Assembly: GCA_024760905.1 (NCBI GenBank)
Contig: JALRMN010000028.1
Coordinates: forward strand, 80,001 to 144,000
Source of the DNA: Plotosus lineatus
Lineage: Eukaryota; Chordata; Actinopteri; Siluriformes; Plotosidae
Length of the DNA: 64,000 nt
Direction of reading: 5' to 3'
The notes beneath the pieces were generated by a model. It worked only from the letters and a program-made list of their open reading frames with translations, made no database searches and was not told the DNA's origin. Made by a program: the position numbers and the translations under genes. Shown piece by piece: positions 23,631-35,488 of this stretch; position 1 is the first letter of the stretch, and every line of letters starts with the position of its first letter.

Positions 23631-23683
23631 ATCGTGGCTGGTATGAGAATAAGCATGGCCAATTCCAAGGCCATAGTTCTCAG

Positions 23684-24034
23684 CCGGAGGACAGTAGTGG
23701 CTTGGTGGTAATGCACTGGATCGCTGATCCCATGGTTGGGGGTTCAAGCCCAATTCTCAGTAGGTTGTCACTGACCGCCCAGTGCAACTAATTGGGTTCT
23801 CAAAGGCCAGCCATATCTCTCACTGTCTATGGTGGGAGGCATGTAAAAGAACCATTGCTGACTTTCGAAAAAAGTAGACATCAGCATGTTTCTTGCGATG
23901 GCCAGGTGAGCTATCAAAGATGTAGTCTGCCCTCGCCCGGAGTTGGCTGGGATGGGCGCTAGCCTCCCTCATGACCTTGATTAGGATAAAGTGGTTACAG
24001 AAAATGAAAGATGAACAGTTCAGAAAATGAATGA
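23684..24034 (+). mobile_element. tRNA-headed SINE with L2-like tail, 351 bp
   Basis: An 11-bp target duplication, ATAGTTCTCAG, lies at 23673-23683 and 24035-24045 within the LINE coding sequence. The tRNA-like head and body match 2570-2904, but the 3' end is the other tail module (CCAGGTGAGCTATC.. TGCCCTCGCCCGGAG), finishing GAATGAAT. This SINE is younger than the LINE it splits. Confidence 0.88.
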
Positions 24035-24668
24035 ATAGTTCTCAGTGGGAAAAGAGTGGAAGCAGGAGATTGGCAGGCAGAGCTGCGATAAAGTAGAGCT
24101 TGTACCCATCTGTCTTGGGGATGATAGCTAAGCCAAAAGGCAAAAGTTCTCTATTTACCAGTTGATCTATGTCCCAAACCTGACGAGTTTAGGGTAGTGA
24201 CCAAAAGAACAAGATCATGGATACAAGCGGCTGAAATGAGTTTCTTTTGCAGGGTGATAGGGTTCTCCCTTCAAGCATAGGGTGAGAAAGGGCAGTCATC
24301 TATGAGGAGCTCAGATTAAAACTGCTACTCCTCCATGTTGAGACGAGACAGTTGAGGTTGGCTCTTTTTAGAATGCCTCCCAAACACCTCCCTGGTTCGG
24401 TGTTTTTGGGCATGTCCAACTGGGAAGAAACCCCGGGGTCGACCTAGATCACACAGACAGAACTCTGTCTTTGCATCTTTATTGTGTCATTTGTACCCTT
24501 TTAACTTGTTTCACTTGTTTGCACCTTGTAAAGCTGAGTGCATCTTTTGAAATTCCATGATGTGTGAACATAACAACAAAAAGATTCTTGAGTATTTGTT
24601 ATTTGAAGAAAGAGAATTAAACAAATTTCTAAATTGCTAGGAAAGTCACTTCTTTATCTTACCTCAGT

Positions 24669-24737
<69 letters not shown>
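24669..24737. repeat. (CT)n-(CA)n compound microsatellite
   Basis: About 20 CT units, then 14 CA units. Confidence 0.95.
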
Positions 24738-24743
<6 letters not shown>

Positions 24744-24932
24744 TATACACATATATAATAGAAAGTTCTTCTATAATCACCTGAAGAGAGAGGATGGTTT
24801 CACCACCCCTCGAAACAGATCTGTAGTGATAAATGGAGTTTCAACAGAAAGTCTTTGTCCTGTCCTTTTATTTTTACTGTTACTTGCTCTACCAAAAAGT
24901 ATTGAGCACTCTCCTATGGAAGGATCTACTCA

Positions 24933-25041
<109 letters not shown>

Positions 25042-25110
25042 TCTTCTTCTTTTTCCTTCGGCTGTTCACTTCAAGGGTTGCCACAGCAAATGATCTGATT
25101 CCATCTCTCC

Positions 25111-25584
25111 CTATCCTCTGTGTCTTCTACTCTTACTCCAACGACCTTCATGTCCGCCTTCACCACATCCATAAATCTTCTCTTTTGGTCTTCCTCTGCG
25201 CTTTCTGCCTGGTAGTTCCAACCTCAGCATCCTACTACCAATATACTCACTATCCCTCCTCTGTACATATCCAAACCATCTCAATCTAGCCTCTCTGATT
25301 TTGTCTCCAAAACATCTTACATGTGCTGTCCCTCTGACGTACTCATTTCTGATCATATCCATCCTCGTTACTCCCAAAGAGAACCTCAACATTTTCATCT
25401 CTGCTACCTCCAACTCTGACTCCTGTCTTTTCCCCAGTGCCACTGTCTCTAAACCATACAACATTGCTGGCCTCATCACCGTCTTGTACACTTTTCCCTT
25501 CATTCTTGCCAATACTCTCCTATCACACATCACACCGGACACTTTTCTCCATCCATTCAAACATGCCTGCATGCACTTCTTCAC
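25111..25584 (-). pseudogene. RTE C-terminal region (copy E)
   Basis: The minus frame encodes RVLARMKGKVYKTVMRPAM, RFSLGVTRMDMIRNEYVRG, LRWFGYVQRRDSEYIG and GRKRRGRPK. A late frameshift removes the usual end. Confidence 0.8.
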
Positions 25585-25768
25585 CTCTTTTCCACACTCA
25601 CCATTGCTCTAGATTGTTGAGCCTAAGTACTTAAAATCATCCACCTTCTTTATCTCTGCCCCTGTAACCTCACCGTCCCTCTTGGATCCTTGTCGTTCAC
25701 ACACATGTATTCTGTCTTACTGAGACGAACCTTCATTCCCCTCCTTTCCAGGGCATACATCCACCTCT

Positions 25769-26488
25769 CTAGATTTTCCTCCACTTGTTCTCTGCATCTG
25801 CAAACATCATAGTCCATGGAGATTCTTGTCTAACCTCGTGTGTCAGCCTGTCCATCACCATAGCAAACAAGAAGGGGCTCAGAGCTGACCCTTGATGCAG
25901 TCCCACCTCCACCTTGAACTCTTCTGTCACACCGACAGCACACCTCACCACTGTCTTACATCTCTCATACATGTCCTGCACCACTCTAACATACTTCTCT
26001 GCCACTCCAGACTTCCTCATACAGTACCACAGTTCTTCTCTCGGCACCCTATCATATGCTTTCTCCAGATCCACAAAGGCACAATGCAGCTCCTTCTGAC
26101 CTTCTCTGTACTTCTCTATTAACATCCTCAAGGCAAACACTGCATCTGTGGTGCTCTTTCTTGGCATGAAACCAAACTGTTGTTCACAAATGCTGATCTC
26201 TGCGCTAAGCTTAGCTTCTACTATTCTTTCCCATAACTTCATTTTATGGCTCATCAACTTTATCCCTCTGTAGTTGCCACAACTCCGTACATCTCCCTTG
26301 TTCTTAAAAATGGGCACAAGCACACTTCTCCTCCATTCCTCCGGCATCTGCTCACTTTCTAAGACCTTGTTGAATTTTCTTGTCAGAAAATCTACTGCTA
26401 CCTCTCCTAGACACTTCCATACCTCAACTGATATGTCATCAGGGCCAACTGCCTTTCCACTCATCATCCTCTTCAATGCCCTCCTCAC
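25769..26488 (-). pseudogene. RTE reverse transcriptase, catalytic pair deleted (copy E)
   Basis: The 239-codon minus frame has SGKAVGPDDIS, NYRGIKLMSHKMKLWERI, CAFVDLEKAYDRVP, HQGSALSPFLF and then MFAD followed at once by AENKW. Other copies have FADDIVICSESREQ here. The deletion removes the second catalytic Asp and shifts the frame. Confidence 0.88.
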
Positions 26489-26521
26489 TTCTCCCTTACT
26501 AATCTTGCTACTTCCTGGTCC

Positions 26522-27479
26522 TCAACGGTCACCCCTTCTACTCTTTTTTTCTCTCTCATTTTCCTCATTCATTAGCTCTTCAAAGTGCTCTTTCCATCTT
26601 CCCAGCACACTTCTGTCATCAGTCAATACATTTCCCTCTCTGTCCTTTATCACTCGAACTTGCTGCTCGTCTTTCCCATCTCTATTTCTCTGCTGTGCTA
26701 ACCTGTATAAATCATTTTCTCCCTCCTTACTGTCCAACCTATCATACAAGTCATCATACGCCCTCTGTTTGGCCTTTGACACCGCTACTTTCTCTTTGTC
26801 TCCCTGTACTCCTGTTTACTCTCGTCGGTCCTCTCTGTGTCCCACTTCTTCTTAGCTAACCTCTTCTTTTGTACACACTCCTGCACTTCCTCATTCCACC
26901 ACCAAGTTTCCTTATCGACTTTCCTTCCAGAGGACACACCAAGTACTCTCCTACCGGTCTCCCTGATCACATTGCTGTAGTTGTCCAGTCACCTGAAAGC
27001 ACTTCCTGACCACCCAAAGCCTGTTTCAACTCCTCCTTGAAGACAACATGACACTCTTCCTTTTTCAGCTTCCACCACTTTGTCTTCTGCTCTGCTTTTG
27101 CCTTTTTCACCTTTCTCACCATCAGCGTCATCCTGCACACCACCATCCTATGCTGTTTGGCAATACTCTCACCCACTACTACTTAGCAGTCACTGACTTC
27201 CTTCAAATTACATCGCCTACACGAGATGTAGTCTACCTGTGTGCTCTTACCTCCGCTTTCATAAGTCACCCTATGCTCCTGTTTCTTCTTGAAGAAAGTA
27301 TTCACCGCATCCATTTCCATCCTTTTTGCAAAATCGATCAACATCTGTCCTTCTGTGTTCCTGTCCTGGATACCAAACCTGCCCATCACTTCCTCGTCCC
27401 CTCTGTTGCCTGCACCAACATGTCCATTGAAGTCTGCCCCAATTACCACTCTTTCACCTCTGGGGGTACTCTGCATCAC
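26522..27479 (-). pseudogene. RTE endonuclease end and linker (copy E)
   Basis: Minus frames 27479-27183, 27176-26967, 26970-26785 and 26782-26522 contain VIGADFNGHVGAGN, AKAEQKTKWWKLKK, TWWWNEEVQECVQKK and NDLYRLAQQRNRDGK. The breaks are small indels. Confidence 0.8.
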
Positions 27480-28174
27480 TTCATCTAACTCACTCCAGAA
27501 TCTCTCCTTCTCTTCTAGCTCACATCATGCCTGTGCAAGCACTAACAACATTGGCCATCACGCCTTCAATTTCTATCTTGAGACTCATCACTCTGTCTGA
27601 CACTCTTTTCACTTCTAGAACATTCCTGACAACCCCTCCTTCAAGATGACTCCTACTCCATTTCTCTTCCCCTCCACACCATGATAAAACAGCTTCAACC
27701 CTGCTCCCAAGCTTTTAGCTTTTCTACCTTTCCACCTGGTCTCCTGAACACACGGTCCTTTCTCCTCTGCATCATGTCAGCCAAGCTCTCTGCCTTTTCC
27801 TTGCATAGTTCCAACATTCAAAGTCCCTACTCTCAGTCCTCGGCTCAGGCCTTTCCTCTTCTCTCTCTGACTACGAACACGCCTCCCGCCTCTCCTTCTT
27901 CGACGTCTTCGACCAACAGTAGTCCAATTTCCATCAGCACCCTGTTGGTTGACAGCACTGATGGCGGTCGTTGTTCACCCAGGCCTCGACTGATCCGGTA
28001 TGAATTTTGTTTTGACCATTTGCATTTTTAATGTGGCAGAAGTTTTACGCTGGATGCCCTTACTGTCTCAACCCTTTGCATTTATCCGGGCTTGGGACCG
28101 GCGTAAGGGGGAGAGACACTGGTTAGTCCCACTGCACGTCATGGCTGCATTTTATATACATATATATATATATA

Positions 28175-28535
28175 TATATTTTTTTTTTGTCAACAGTTGC
28201 TTTCACCTTGGAACTCATCCATGGATACCACTTTTACCTCGTGTCTTTCTGATGGTGGAGTCATGAACATTGACATTAACTGAGGCAAGTGACTCTTGTA
28301 GTTGTTTCGAAGAGATTTTTGGATCCTTTGTGACTTCTCTGGTTAGTCTGCGCCTAGTTGGTCGGCCACTCTTGGGAACTGTCAGCACTGTGCCATGCCT
28401 TCTCCATTATGGCTCTGACAGTAGTCTGCTGGAGTCCCAGAGATTTACCAATGATTTTGTTCCTTTCCCAGACTGAGACAGCTCTATAATCTTCTTTCTG
28501 GTTTGCTCTTGAAGCTCACTGGATCGCGGCATGAT
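28175..28535 (-). pseudogene. Tc1-like transposase N-terminal part
   Basis: Minus-strand coding remains read MPRSSELQEQTRKKIIELS, a helix-turn-helix type start, then VPKSGRPTRRRLTREV, KQLQESLASVNVNVHDSTIR. This is the DNA-binding half of a Tc1 transposase. At least two frame changes and a stop break it, and the catalytic half is missing. Confidence 0.75.
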
Positions 28536-28926
28536 GATGTGTGTTCAGTATGGCCTACCTCATCTTGTCAGACAGGTTTTATGTTCAGGATCTCTTAATT
28601 GGAAATGTCTGGCAGCAATGAGGGCTAGGTGTGATCTTGAAATTGAACTCATTCCCCCCAATAACAAGATTAATCACAATTACCTCACCTTTTAATAAGG
28701 GGACAATTACTTTTTCACAGCAGTTCATGAAGGTTTTGATAGGATTTTTCTCTTAAGAAATAAAATCACAACAGGGAAACTGCATTTGTTGCAAACTTGT
28801 GTTGTCTTTGTGTAATGTTTAAATTTGTTTGATTGATCTGAAAAAGTTAAGTGTGACAAAGGTGCAAAAATAAATAAATTAAAAAATCAGTAAGGGGGCA
28901 CAAACTTTTGCACAACACTGTATATA
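28175..28926 (-). mobile_element. Tc1-like DNA transposon, 5' half
   Basis: On the minus strand it opens with a terminal sequence ACAGTGTTGTGCAAAAG (about 28924), an AT-rich leader, then transposase remains from about 28535. The 3' half is absent; the sequence runs into TA repeats and RTE copy E. Tc1 elements move by cut and paste between TA sites. Confidence 0.75.
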
Positions 28927-28929
28927 CTG

Positions 28930-29726
28930 GGACCGCACAGTAAAATTTGGCTATTACCTGATCCTCTTGCAGCAAAAGAAATCTTTCTATCGAGGACTTG
29001 GTGTTGTCACTCGACTAGTGGATCACATTATTTGTTACTGGAACATCAGTGAAAAAAATAGCCACAATAGACTTTTCAATACCGACATAAAATGGACAGA
29101 ACATTAACCTCAGCTTAATGAATGTCTTTGGTTCCTCATTTGAATGAGCTGCAGAAGACCCATCACTGCTGGAAACATCCCATTCAGAACTTGCCTTCAC
29201 TATTTTAACACCCATAAATTGGCTTACTTTAATCCCCAGAGATTTCAATTCCAACTGGGAAGTCTAACAACTGAAGACATGGATGCCAGCCTTAAATCAT
29301 GGGCTTGTACAATTTAAATGGAGAGAAGTCACCTACATCTTTAAAATGTATACCTTATCCAAGTGCAATAAAGCATTCCAGCATTGCACAACATGGACCA
29401 ATCACATCAAGGACCACACGAGGGCCAGTGTAGAACCAGATAAACTATATCCTCTACCAATAAAAAGTAACATTACTGCTGAGGGATTCTCAATCATTTG
29501 GAATAACAAATATGAACTCTGAGCACAAACTTGTCATTGATGGCCTTCGGAAGTAATGTCCATCTGCACAAATCAAGCCAAAGCTCATCAACACAGCAAA
29601 AGTGAAGATCACACTTTTTTCTTAGATTTTATGTAATGCATGTACACAAAATAGACCAAACTGTGAAATGAAAAAAAAAAAAAAAAACAAAGAAAAAAAA
29701 ACCCCTAAAATTCTGTTGGCTTTCTA

Positions 29727-29730
<4 letters not shown>
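28930..29730. other. Unassigned region
   Basis: There are short open frames on both strands (for example 29283-29522 +) but no match I recognise and no element ends. It may hold an old repeat. Confidence 0.35.
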
Positions 29731-29732
<2 letters not shown>

Positions 29733-29773
<41 letters not shown>

Positions 29774-29801
29774 CAGAGAGGTGTGTGTGTGTGTGTGTGT
29801 T
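29733..29801. repeat. (GA)n-(GT)n compound microsatellite
   Basis: A GA run followed by a GT run, at the 5' side of a SINE tail fragment. Confidence 0.95.
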
Positions 29802-29804
29802 TGT

Positions 29805-29905
29805 TGGCACTGCAATGACTTGGGCTGTCCAGGGTGTAACCCAATGTATCCCAGAGTAGGCTGAGATGGATGGTACCCTCCCAGTGACTCCAATTAGGAT
29901 GAAGG
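29805..29905 (+). mobile_element. SINE tail fragment (L2-like module)
   Basis: TTGGGCTGTCCAGGGTGTAA, then GGCTGAGATGGATGG, matches the L2-like tail of other SINEs here. Confidence 0.55.
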
Positions 29906-30079
29906 GGCTTCGAACATCACTGAATGTTTAGCAAATATTTTTACTCAATTTTAGAAGGAAAATCATGTGGCACTTATTTAGAGAAAGAGCTGCTTGCAAA
30001 AGCAAATTTCCTTGAGTAATTTTAAAAGTAATCGATCACAGTGTTTTAATTAATCTTTTTTATTCTGTGGTCTGTACAG

Positions 30080-30305
30080 TTCCTCTCAAAAAAAAAATCA
30101 CTGTTCCTCCAGAAACACTTGTCTCCAGAGGTAGTGTGTGCTGCTTCAGGTTTCTATCCCAAATCAGTGAATATCACCTGGCAGAAGGATGGAGAAGACA
30201 TGTATCAGGACGTAGAGCTCAGAGAGACGTTACCCAACCAGGCTGGAACCGTCCAGAAGAGAAGTATTCTGAAAGTCCCAGCTGAGGCGCTGCAGAAACA
30301 CAACC
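30080..30305 (+). pseudogene. MHC class I-like alpha-3 (Ig C1) exon, broken
   Basis: A likely splice acceptor (GGTCTGTACAG, ending 30079) precedes coding remains with the Ig C1 signature VVCAASGFYPKSVNITWQKD and then VELRETLPNQAGTVQKRS, ILKVPAEALQ. This is the usual order of the alpha-3 domain, which contacts CD8 and beta-2-microglobulin in functional class I proteins. The first Cys is present (30137-30139). The second Cys and the domain end are missing, and a frameshift lies near 30115. No other class I exons are visible, so it is a relic. A non-classical class I or other Ig C1 gene is possible. Confidence 0.72.
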
Positions 30306-30530
30306 GAGCAGGTGAAGGAGGTGGAACGGTAATACAAAGTAGACAGGTATAAAGATATTTGAGTTTCAGATTTCAAATGTTTTCACAGTTATATCTCTCC
30401 TACAATATCTCTGTTTTACAACGTAAAGAAAAAGCAAATACAGTTTATTTTCTTAATTTTGTGCTTACTCTTGTATTTTATTTAATTGCCACTTGTAACT
30501 TGACTCATTGATTATATAAGTAAATCTATG

Positions 30531-30790
30531 GGCTGTAGCTCATTGGTTAACAATATCACCTCACAGCAAGGTGGTTCTGGGTTTGAATCTCATGGCCAAG
30601 AAGGGCCTTTCTGTGCGGGGATTACATATTCTTCCTGTATCCACACGATTTCCTTTGGGTAAGCCAGTTTCCTCCGACAGTCCAAAACCATGCACAGAAG
30701 TTCAGCTGGTTACTCCAAATCACCCACAGGTGTGAACGTCAGTGTGAAAGGTTGTTTGTGTCTGTGCAACTAAAATTAGTTTCGAATTGA
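30531..30790 (+). mobile_element. tRNA-headed SINE, old copy
   Basis: GGGCTGTAGCTCATTGGTTA and GGTTTGAATCTC give A- and B-box-like parts, followed by TCCTCCGACAGTCCAAAACC and GTGTGAACGTCAGTG. It is diverged and has no target duplication that I can see. Confidence 0.65.
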
Positions 30791-31195
30791 TGTGTTGCTT
30801 TCAAAATGCACTAAATATCAAATTTAAAGAAAATCAGTTACCTTAACATTATTCAAGCACTAAACACCTCAAACACACCTGAGTCAACCACAGCACACCT
30901 CGGACTTCTCTAGATCTCTAGATTCTAGAGTCTAGATACACCATGTAATCATACCAATCCACCTGAGGTCAGGACCCTTTTCATTCACAGCAACGGAATC
31001 TGGTGCATTCCGTACAATTTGGATTATTGGAAAACACTCAGTTAATGTAATCTACTGTTGATGGGGACCTGTTACATCGCCCAAGTTCCTTTATCAAAGT
31101 GAATAATCAGATTTTTATTTATTTATTTTTAATTGCACAACAAATAATCTTTCAAAATTGAGGCCATATACACTCACCCTCAAAATTAATACATA

Positions 31196-31238
<43 letters not shown>

Positions 31239-31246
31239 GCACACAC
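30791..31246. other. Unassigned, with (AC)n at 31198-31246
   Basis: No gene seen. The AC run sits directly before the duplicated segment. Confidence 0.4.
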
Positions 31247-31799
31247 ATATGAACTGCTCTATAAATTTAACACATTTGCTTAACATTCAGATTTCACTTT
31301 AAGAAATATGAAGAAGTTTTTTTCTTTTGCAAAATGAGAAGTGGATAAAAATGGTGTTTAAAAGCAGTGTGTGGTGAGAAGAAGATGAGCAACAGGTGAG
31401 TGACAGATAAATATGCGAGTTTCATGTGGTAAGATAGTGTGATTAAAATGTTCAGTTGCTGCATGTATGCAAAATGAGAACTGTGGATTTCGAGACAGCT
31501 TTCTGGGAAAGATGACAGTTAATAAAAGAGGGAAACTACAGCTGATTTTAATATTTAATGCATTTAAAAAGTGTGTATGGTGTGAGCATTTGAATGGATT
31601 TGAATTTTTGTCCGTAAATTATTCAATTGTGTATGGGTGTGTGTGTATGTACTTTACATAGATAATATATTTCTAGATAGATAGATAGATAGATAGGTGT
31701 GTGTGTGTGGTAGGCATAATAAACTTAGCAGTTGATTTGAAGATACAAATAGTCTACAATCATTCACTCATTTATTTCCCAAGTCACTTATTACTAATT

Positions 31800-32060
31800 A
31801 CAAAACTTGGGAGGCTGGTGTCCATCTCAGCTGACTCTGGATGAGGGTGGGATGCATCCTGAACATCTCACCTGGACTAACACACACACAAACACACGCA
31901 CACATTCACACTCATATAGGGATAATTTAGAACAGTCCATTAGCTTACTGTGCATGTTTTTGACGGTAGGAGGGGAAAATGCACAGAGGAAAAACACAGT
32001 ACTGGGAGAACAAACAAACTCTGCACAGAAATATCCGGGAATGCAAGTCCGGAAATTAAA
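31800..32060 (-). mobile_element. tRNA-headed SINE, antisense
   Basis: Plus-strand GGCTGGTGTCCATCTCAGCT and GACTCTGGATGAGGG are the L2-like tail reversed; TAGCTTACTGTGCATGTTTT and ACTCTGCACAGAAATATCC are the body. The tail is shared with duplication copy 1 at 17467-17550. Confidence 0.7.
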
Positions 32061-32621
32061 CTTTAGCTGGTAGCTGACAACTGCTTATTCCCATTTATCC
32101 GGAACCCCTTTGGGTAGATTGTAATACCCCAGTACTGAACAATTGCTTAAATACATTGAGGGTCAATATAAGCCTTCCAATGAGGGATGAAAAAAAGTTC
32201 TAGAAAAACTTGAAGCTGAAGCAGTTGTACCACCAAAGGAATGATTACTGGGGTGACTGTGCTAAGGGTTGTCGGGCGAGTAGTGTAAATAGCATCATCA
32301 TTCCCCTAATCATATTTATTGTCCAGAAAGGGCCAGCACAGTTGCACTCTGTACGTCGAGATAAATTGTTCAAAGCATGAAAAAACTTGTGTCCGAATCA
32401 CTCCAGCTAAAGCTCCATCACATACATCACTCAAGAGGTTAACAACAGGTCCACGATAGAAATGATTCAGATCCCAAACTGCTGGAAATGTGTGATGGGT
32501 TCTAATGCTTCACCAAAACTGCTTTATCCTTGAAAAGAGGTTTGAGGTGAGACTCCTGTCATACACCAGTCCTGGTGAAGTTAAAATCCCATATGCAGTA
32601 ATCAGAGAAGAATATCAGTTT
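32061..32621. other. Unassigned segment unique to duplication copy 2
   Basis: No supported coding frame. It lies between the two CA runs and is absent from copy 1. Confidence 0.4.

Positions 32622-32675
<54 letters not shown>
32622..32675. repeat. (CA)n microsatellite
   Basis: About 26 CA units at the right break of the length difference between the duplication copies. Confidence 0.95.
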
Positions 32676-32676
<1 letters not shown>

Positions 32677-32745
32677 GTGAGAATATATGACAGTATACAG
32701 TGAATATTATCCAGTTTGGTACAGTGCAGTGCAGTAAAGAGACAA

Positions 32746-33392
32746 GATAACTCCCTTGCATGTTTCCTACGTGAAATTGTCCAAGTGAAACTGCACCATG
32801 CTTCCCTACAGTAAGTCTGTGAGAACTTTTATTACCAGAATCAGAATATTATATTTGATTGATAGGAAATTGTCTTATTTTTATTGATATTATCATCATA
32901 CTTTGTTATTATTATAATTTTGATAACTAGAGAGCAAGTATAGAACATTGAATTGAGTTCATCATGAACTGAGAACAGTTTGCTCTCCTCACCACTTCTG
33001 GTCTCTATTTGAGATAAAACCACCAGCGATGCTCCTGCTGGGTTCGGCCAATAATACCTCAATGATATAAATGATAAATAATATAAATCATAAATGATGT
33101 AAACCCGGCATCATATCACAGATAAGCAGAGACTTGTTTACGAGCTCAATTTTGATGGCGTACACTTTCAGGAGTACTTTATTCTGAAATAGACAAAGTT
33201 TTTATTTACTTATTTATTTCTATTAAAATTTATCTATTAAGATGAATCAGCAGAATGTTCACAAAACTGTATGTTCAAATTTAGTACCAACTCACAGAAC
33301 GTACATCTTGTGCAGATCGAAATTAACATAGAAATAAATACTCAGGAAATGCCAACAGTTTCAGAAGCATGGACACGTCATGTGTCAGGTCA
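32746..33392. other. AT-rich, nothing recognised
   Basis: No supported gene or element boundary. Confidence 0.4.
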
Positions 33393-34409
33393 TTCGTCTT
33401 TTCCTTTCGGCTGTTCCCTTCAGGGGTCACCACATCAAATCAACTGCCTCCATCTCACCCTATCCTCTGCATCTTCTTCTCGTACACCAACTACCTTCAT
33501 GTCCTCCTTCACCACATCCATAAATCTCCCTCTTTGGTCTTCCTCTAAGCCTTATGTCTGGTAGTTCTAACCTCAGCAGCCTACTACCAATATACTCACT
33601 ATCCCTCCTCTGTACATGTCCAAACCATCTCAATCTAGCCTCTCTGACTTTGTCTCCAAAACCTGTTACATGTGCTATCCTTCTGATGTGCTCATTCCTG
33701 ATCCTATCCATCCTCGTTACTCCCAAAGAGAACCTCAACATTTTCATCTCTGCTACCTCCAGCTCAGCCTCCTGTCTTTTCCCCAGGCCCACTGTTTGTA
33801 AACCATACAACATCGCTGGCCTCAACACCGTCTTGTATATTTTCCTTTCGTTCTTGCCGATGCCATCCTATCACACATCACACCGGACACTTTTCTCCAA
33901 CCATTCCAACCTGCCTGCACACACTTCTTCACCTCTTTTCCACACATTGCTCTGGATAGTTTAGCGTAGGTAATTAAAATCCTCCACCTTTGTTATCTCT
34001 ACGCCCTTTAACCTCACCATTCCTCTTGGGGCCTTCTCGTTCACACACCTGTATTCTGTTTTACTCAGGCTAACCTTCATTCCGCTCCTTTCCAGGGCAT
34101 ACCTCCATAGATTTTCCTCCACTTGTTCTCTGCTCTCACTACAGATCACAATGTCATCTGCAAACAGAATACTCCATAGAGATTCTTGTCTAACCTTGTC
34201 TGTCAGCCTGTCCATCACCATAGCAAACAAGAAGAGCTCAGAGCTGATCCTTGATGACCTTGAATTCTTCTGTCACGAAGACAGCACACCTCACCACTGT
34301 CTTACATCTCTCATACATGTCCTGCACCACTCTCACATACTTCTCTGTCACTCCAGACTTCCTCATGCAATACCACAGTTCTTGGTCTTCTGACCCTGTC
34401 ATATGCTAA
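33393..34409 (-). mobile_element. RTE LINE copy F, 5'-truncated
   Basis: The minus strand carries the last third of the element: from VVLHEEVWSD-like RT sequence near 34380, through LFADDIVICSESREQ and SLGVTRMDRIRNEHIRR, to the 3' UTR with GAAGGGAACAGCCGAAAGG. A frame loss lies near 33960. Truncation at the 5' side is typical of LINE insertion. Confidence 0.87.
33460..34230 (-). pseudogene. RTE RT end and C-terminal region (copy F)
   Basis: Minus frames 34230-33961 and 33828-33460 contain FADDIVICSESREQVEENL and LRWFGHVQRRDSEYIG. Both catalytic Asp of FADD remain, but most of the RT is absent. Confidence 0.8.
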
Positions 34410-34447
34410 ATTGTACATGATCATTACCTTTAAATAAAATCTACAAC

Positions 34448-34449
<2 letters not shown>

Positions 34450-34494
<45 letters not shown>

Positions 34495-34504
34495 TACATA
34501 CACA
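34450..34504. repeat. (CT)n-(CA) microsatellite
   Basis: Forms the left flank of the hAT-like element. Confidence 0.9.
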
Positions 34505-34653
34505 CAGTCGAGGTGTGATGATAAATTGATTTTAAACACTATTTTAAAATCTATTTATTTTGTGTTTTTACGATTTTTTATCGATTCATGTAAAGCAACA
34601 AATGATTCACAAAAAGCTATAAAATAACGCTGAAATAACTTGACATCTTACAT

Positions 34654-34905
34654 TTGTCAATGGGGGCCTCCATTTTCCTTCGTTGCTATGGAAATCTCGC
34701 GAGGAACAAGACTTCACAAAAACAAAAATGGCAGTTGCCGCTGAATTTGTCAAGCAGGCAGCTGCACACAAAAGCCCAGTTTGGGCTCATTTCCTGCAAC
34801 CGTGACAAGAACCAAGTTTTGTGCAGACTTTGCGAGATGAAATTCCCTTCCCACGGCGACACAGCTAATCTGCAGAATCACTGCGTCGTCATCACAAGAT
34901 AATTG
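34654..34905 (+). pseudogene. BED zinc-finger start of a hAT transposase
   Basis: The frame has VLCRLCEMKFPSHGDTANL followed by QNH: Cys-X2-Cys and a His, as in BED fingers of hAT transposases and ZBED genes. The second His region is damaged (NHCVVITR). BED fingers bind DNA. The catalytic and dimerisation parts are missing. Confidence 0.7.
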
Positions 34906-35172
34906 ACATTGATGACAAACTGAAAGCAAGTCTACACGGTGAGCCGATAGCAAAGAAAACTTCAAGTTGTTGAATTGTTGCTCTGAATGCAAAAACTGAG
35001 ATTACATTCACAATATGTAACTGGTAGAAAACTGACTGTTTACTGTTACATCTGTTAAGTGTTAAAGTTCATAGTTTAAAAGTTTAGAAGAAAACATGAA
35101 CTTTGTTAAGTGTCCTTAAAGATTAAGGATTTGGTTCTTTATAATCTTGAGTTGACATTTGAAATATAAATA

Positions 35173-35448
35173 CAGTCGGCCCCCAATTTACGAAATTCAT
35201 TTGTTCCAGAGCCAGTTTCGTATTGCGGGGATTTCATAAGTCGGGGTCGCACCTTACATGTTAAACGCCTAATTCGTTCCAACGCTCCAGTCTTTGGAAT
35301 ATATAAACCCCATAAATCCTTTAAAAATGATAATAGTACACCAATTTTGTATGAAATATGTGTTAAAAGTAAAAGAAAATAATTTAGTAAACCATTTAAA
35401 CATTTTATTTACATGTTTATTAATTAAACCATTATTAAACATTTTTAT

Positions 35449-35488
<40 letters not shown>

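Larger units (their letters stand above)
21365..24470 (+). mobile_element. LINE, decayed, split by a SINE; clade not assigned
   Basis: The 5' UTR contains GGTAGGGTCACACAAGGCAA and GTACGGTTCAAAAGACC. Next come endonuclease remains (21700-22290), a linker and RT remains (22990-23630). After the SINE at 23684-24034, the C-terminal block resumes (YQLIYVPNLTS, WIQAAEMSF, then VFGHVQLGR near 24400). It belongs to a common fish LINE with a C-terminal RWFGH block. Many stops and deletions mean no working protein. Confidence 0.78.
31247..32745. repeat. Local duplication, copy 2 (pairs with 16440-17660)
   Basis: Colinear with copy 1. It keeps the empty site for the SINE at 17043. Between CA runs at about 31880 and 32622-32675 it has about 740 bp that copy 1 lacks; recombination between the CA runs could explain this. 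Confidence 0.88.

Noticed and set aside
29283..29522. A 79-codon frame with a Cys/His-containing stretch, considered as a zinc finger
   Set aside because: Spacing of Cys and His does not fit a C2H2 or BED finger.
34654..34905. An intact ZBED host gene
   Set aside because: Only the BED start is present, its second His part is damaged, and it lies inside hAT-like ends.
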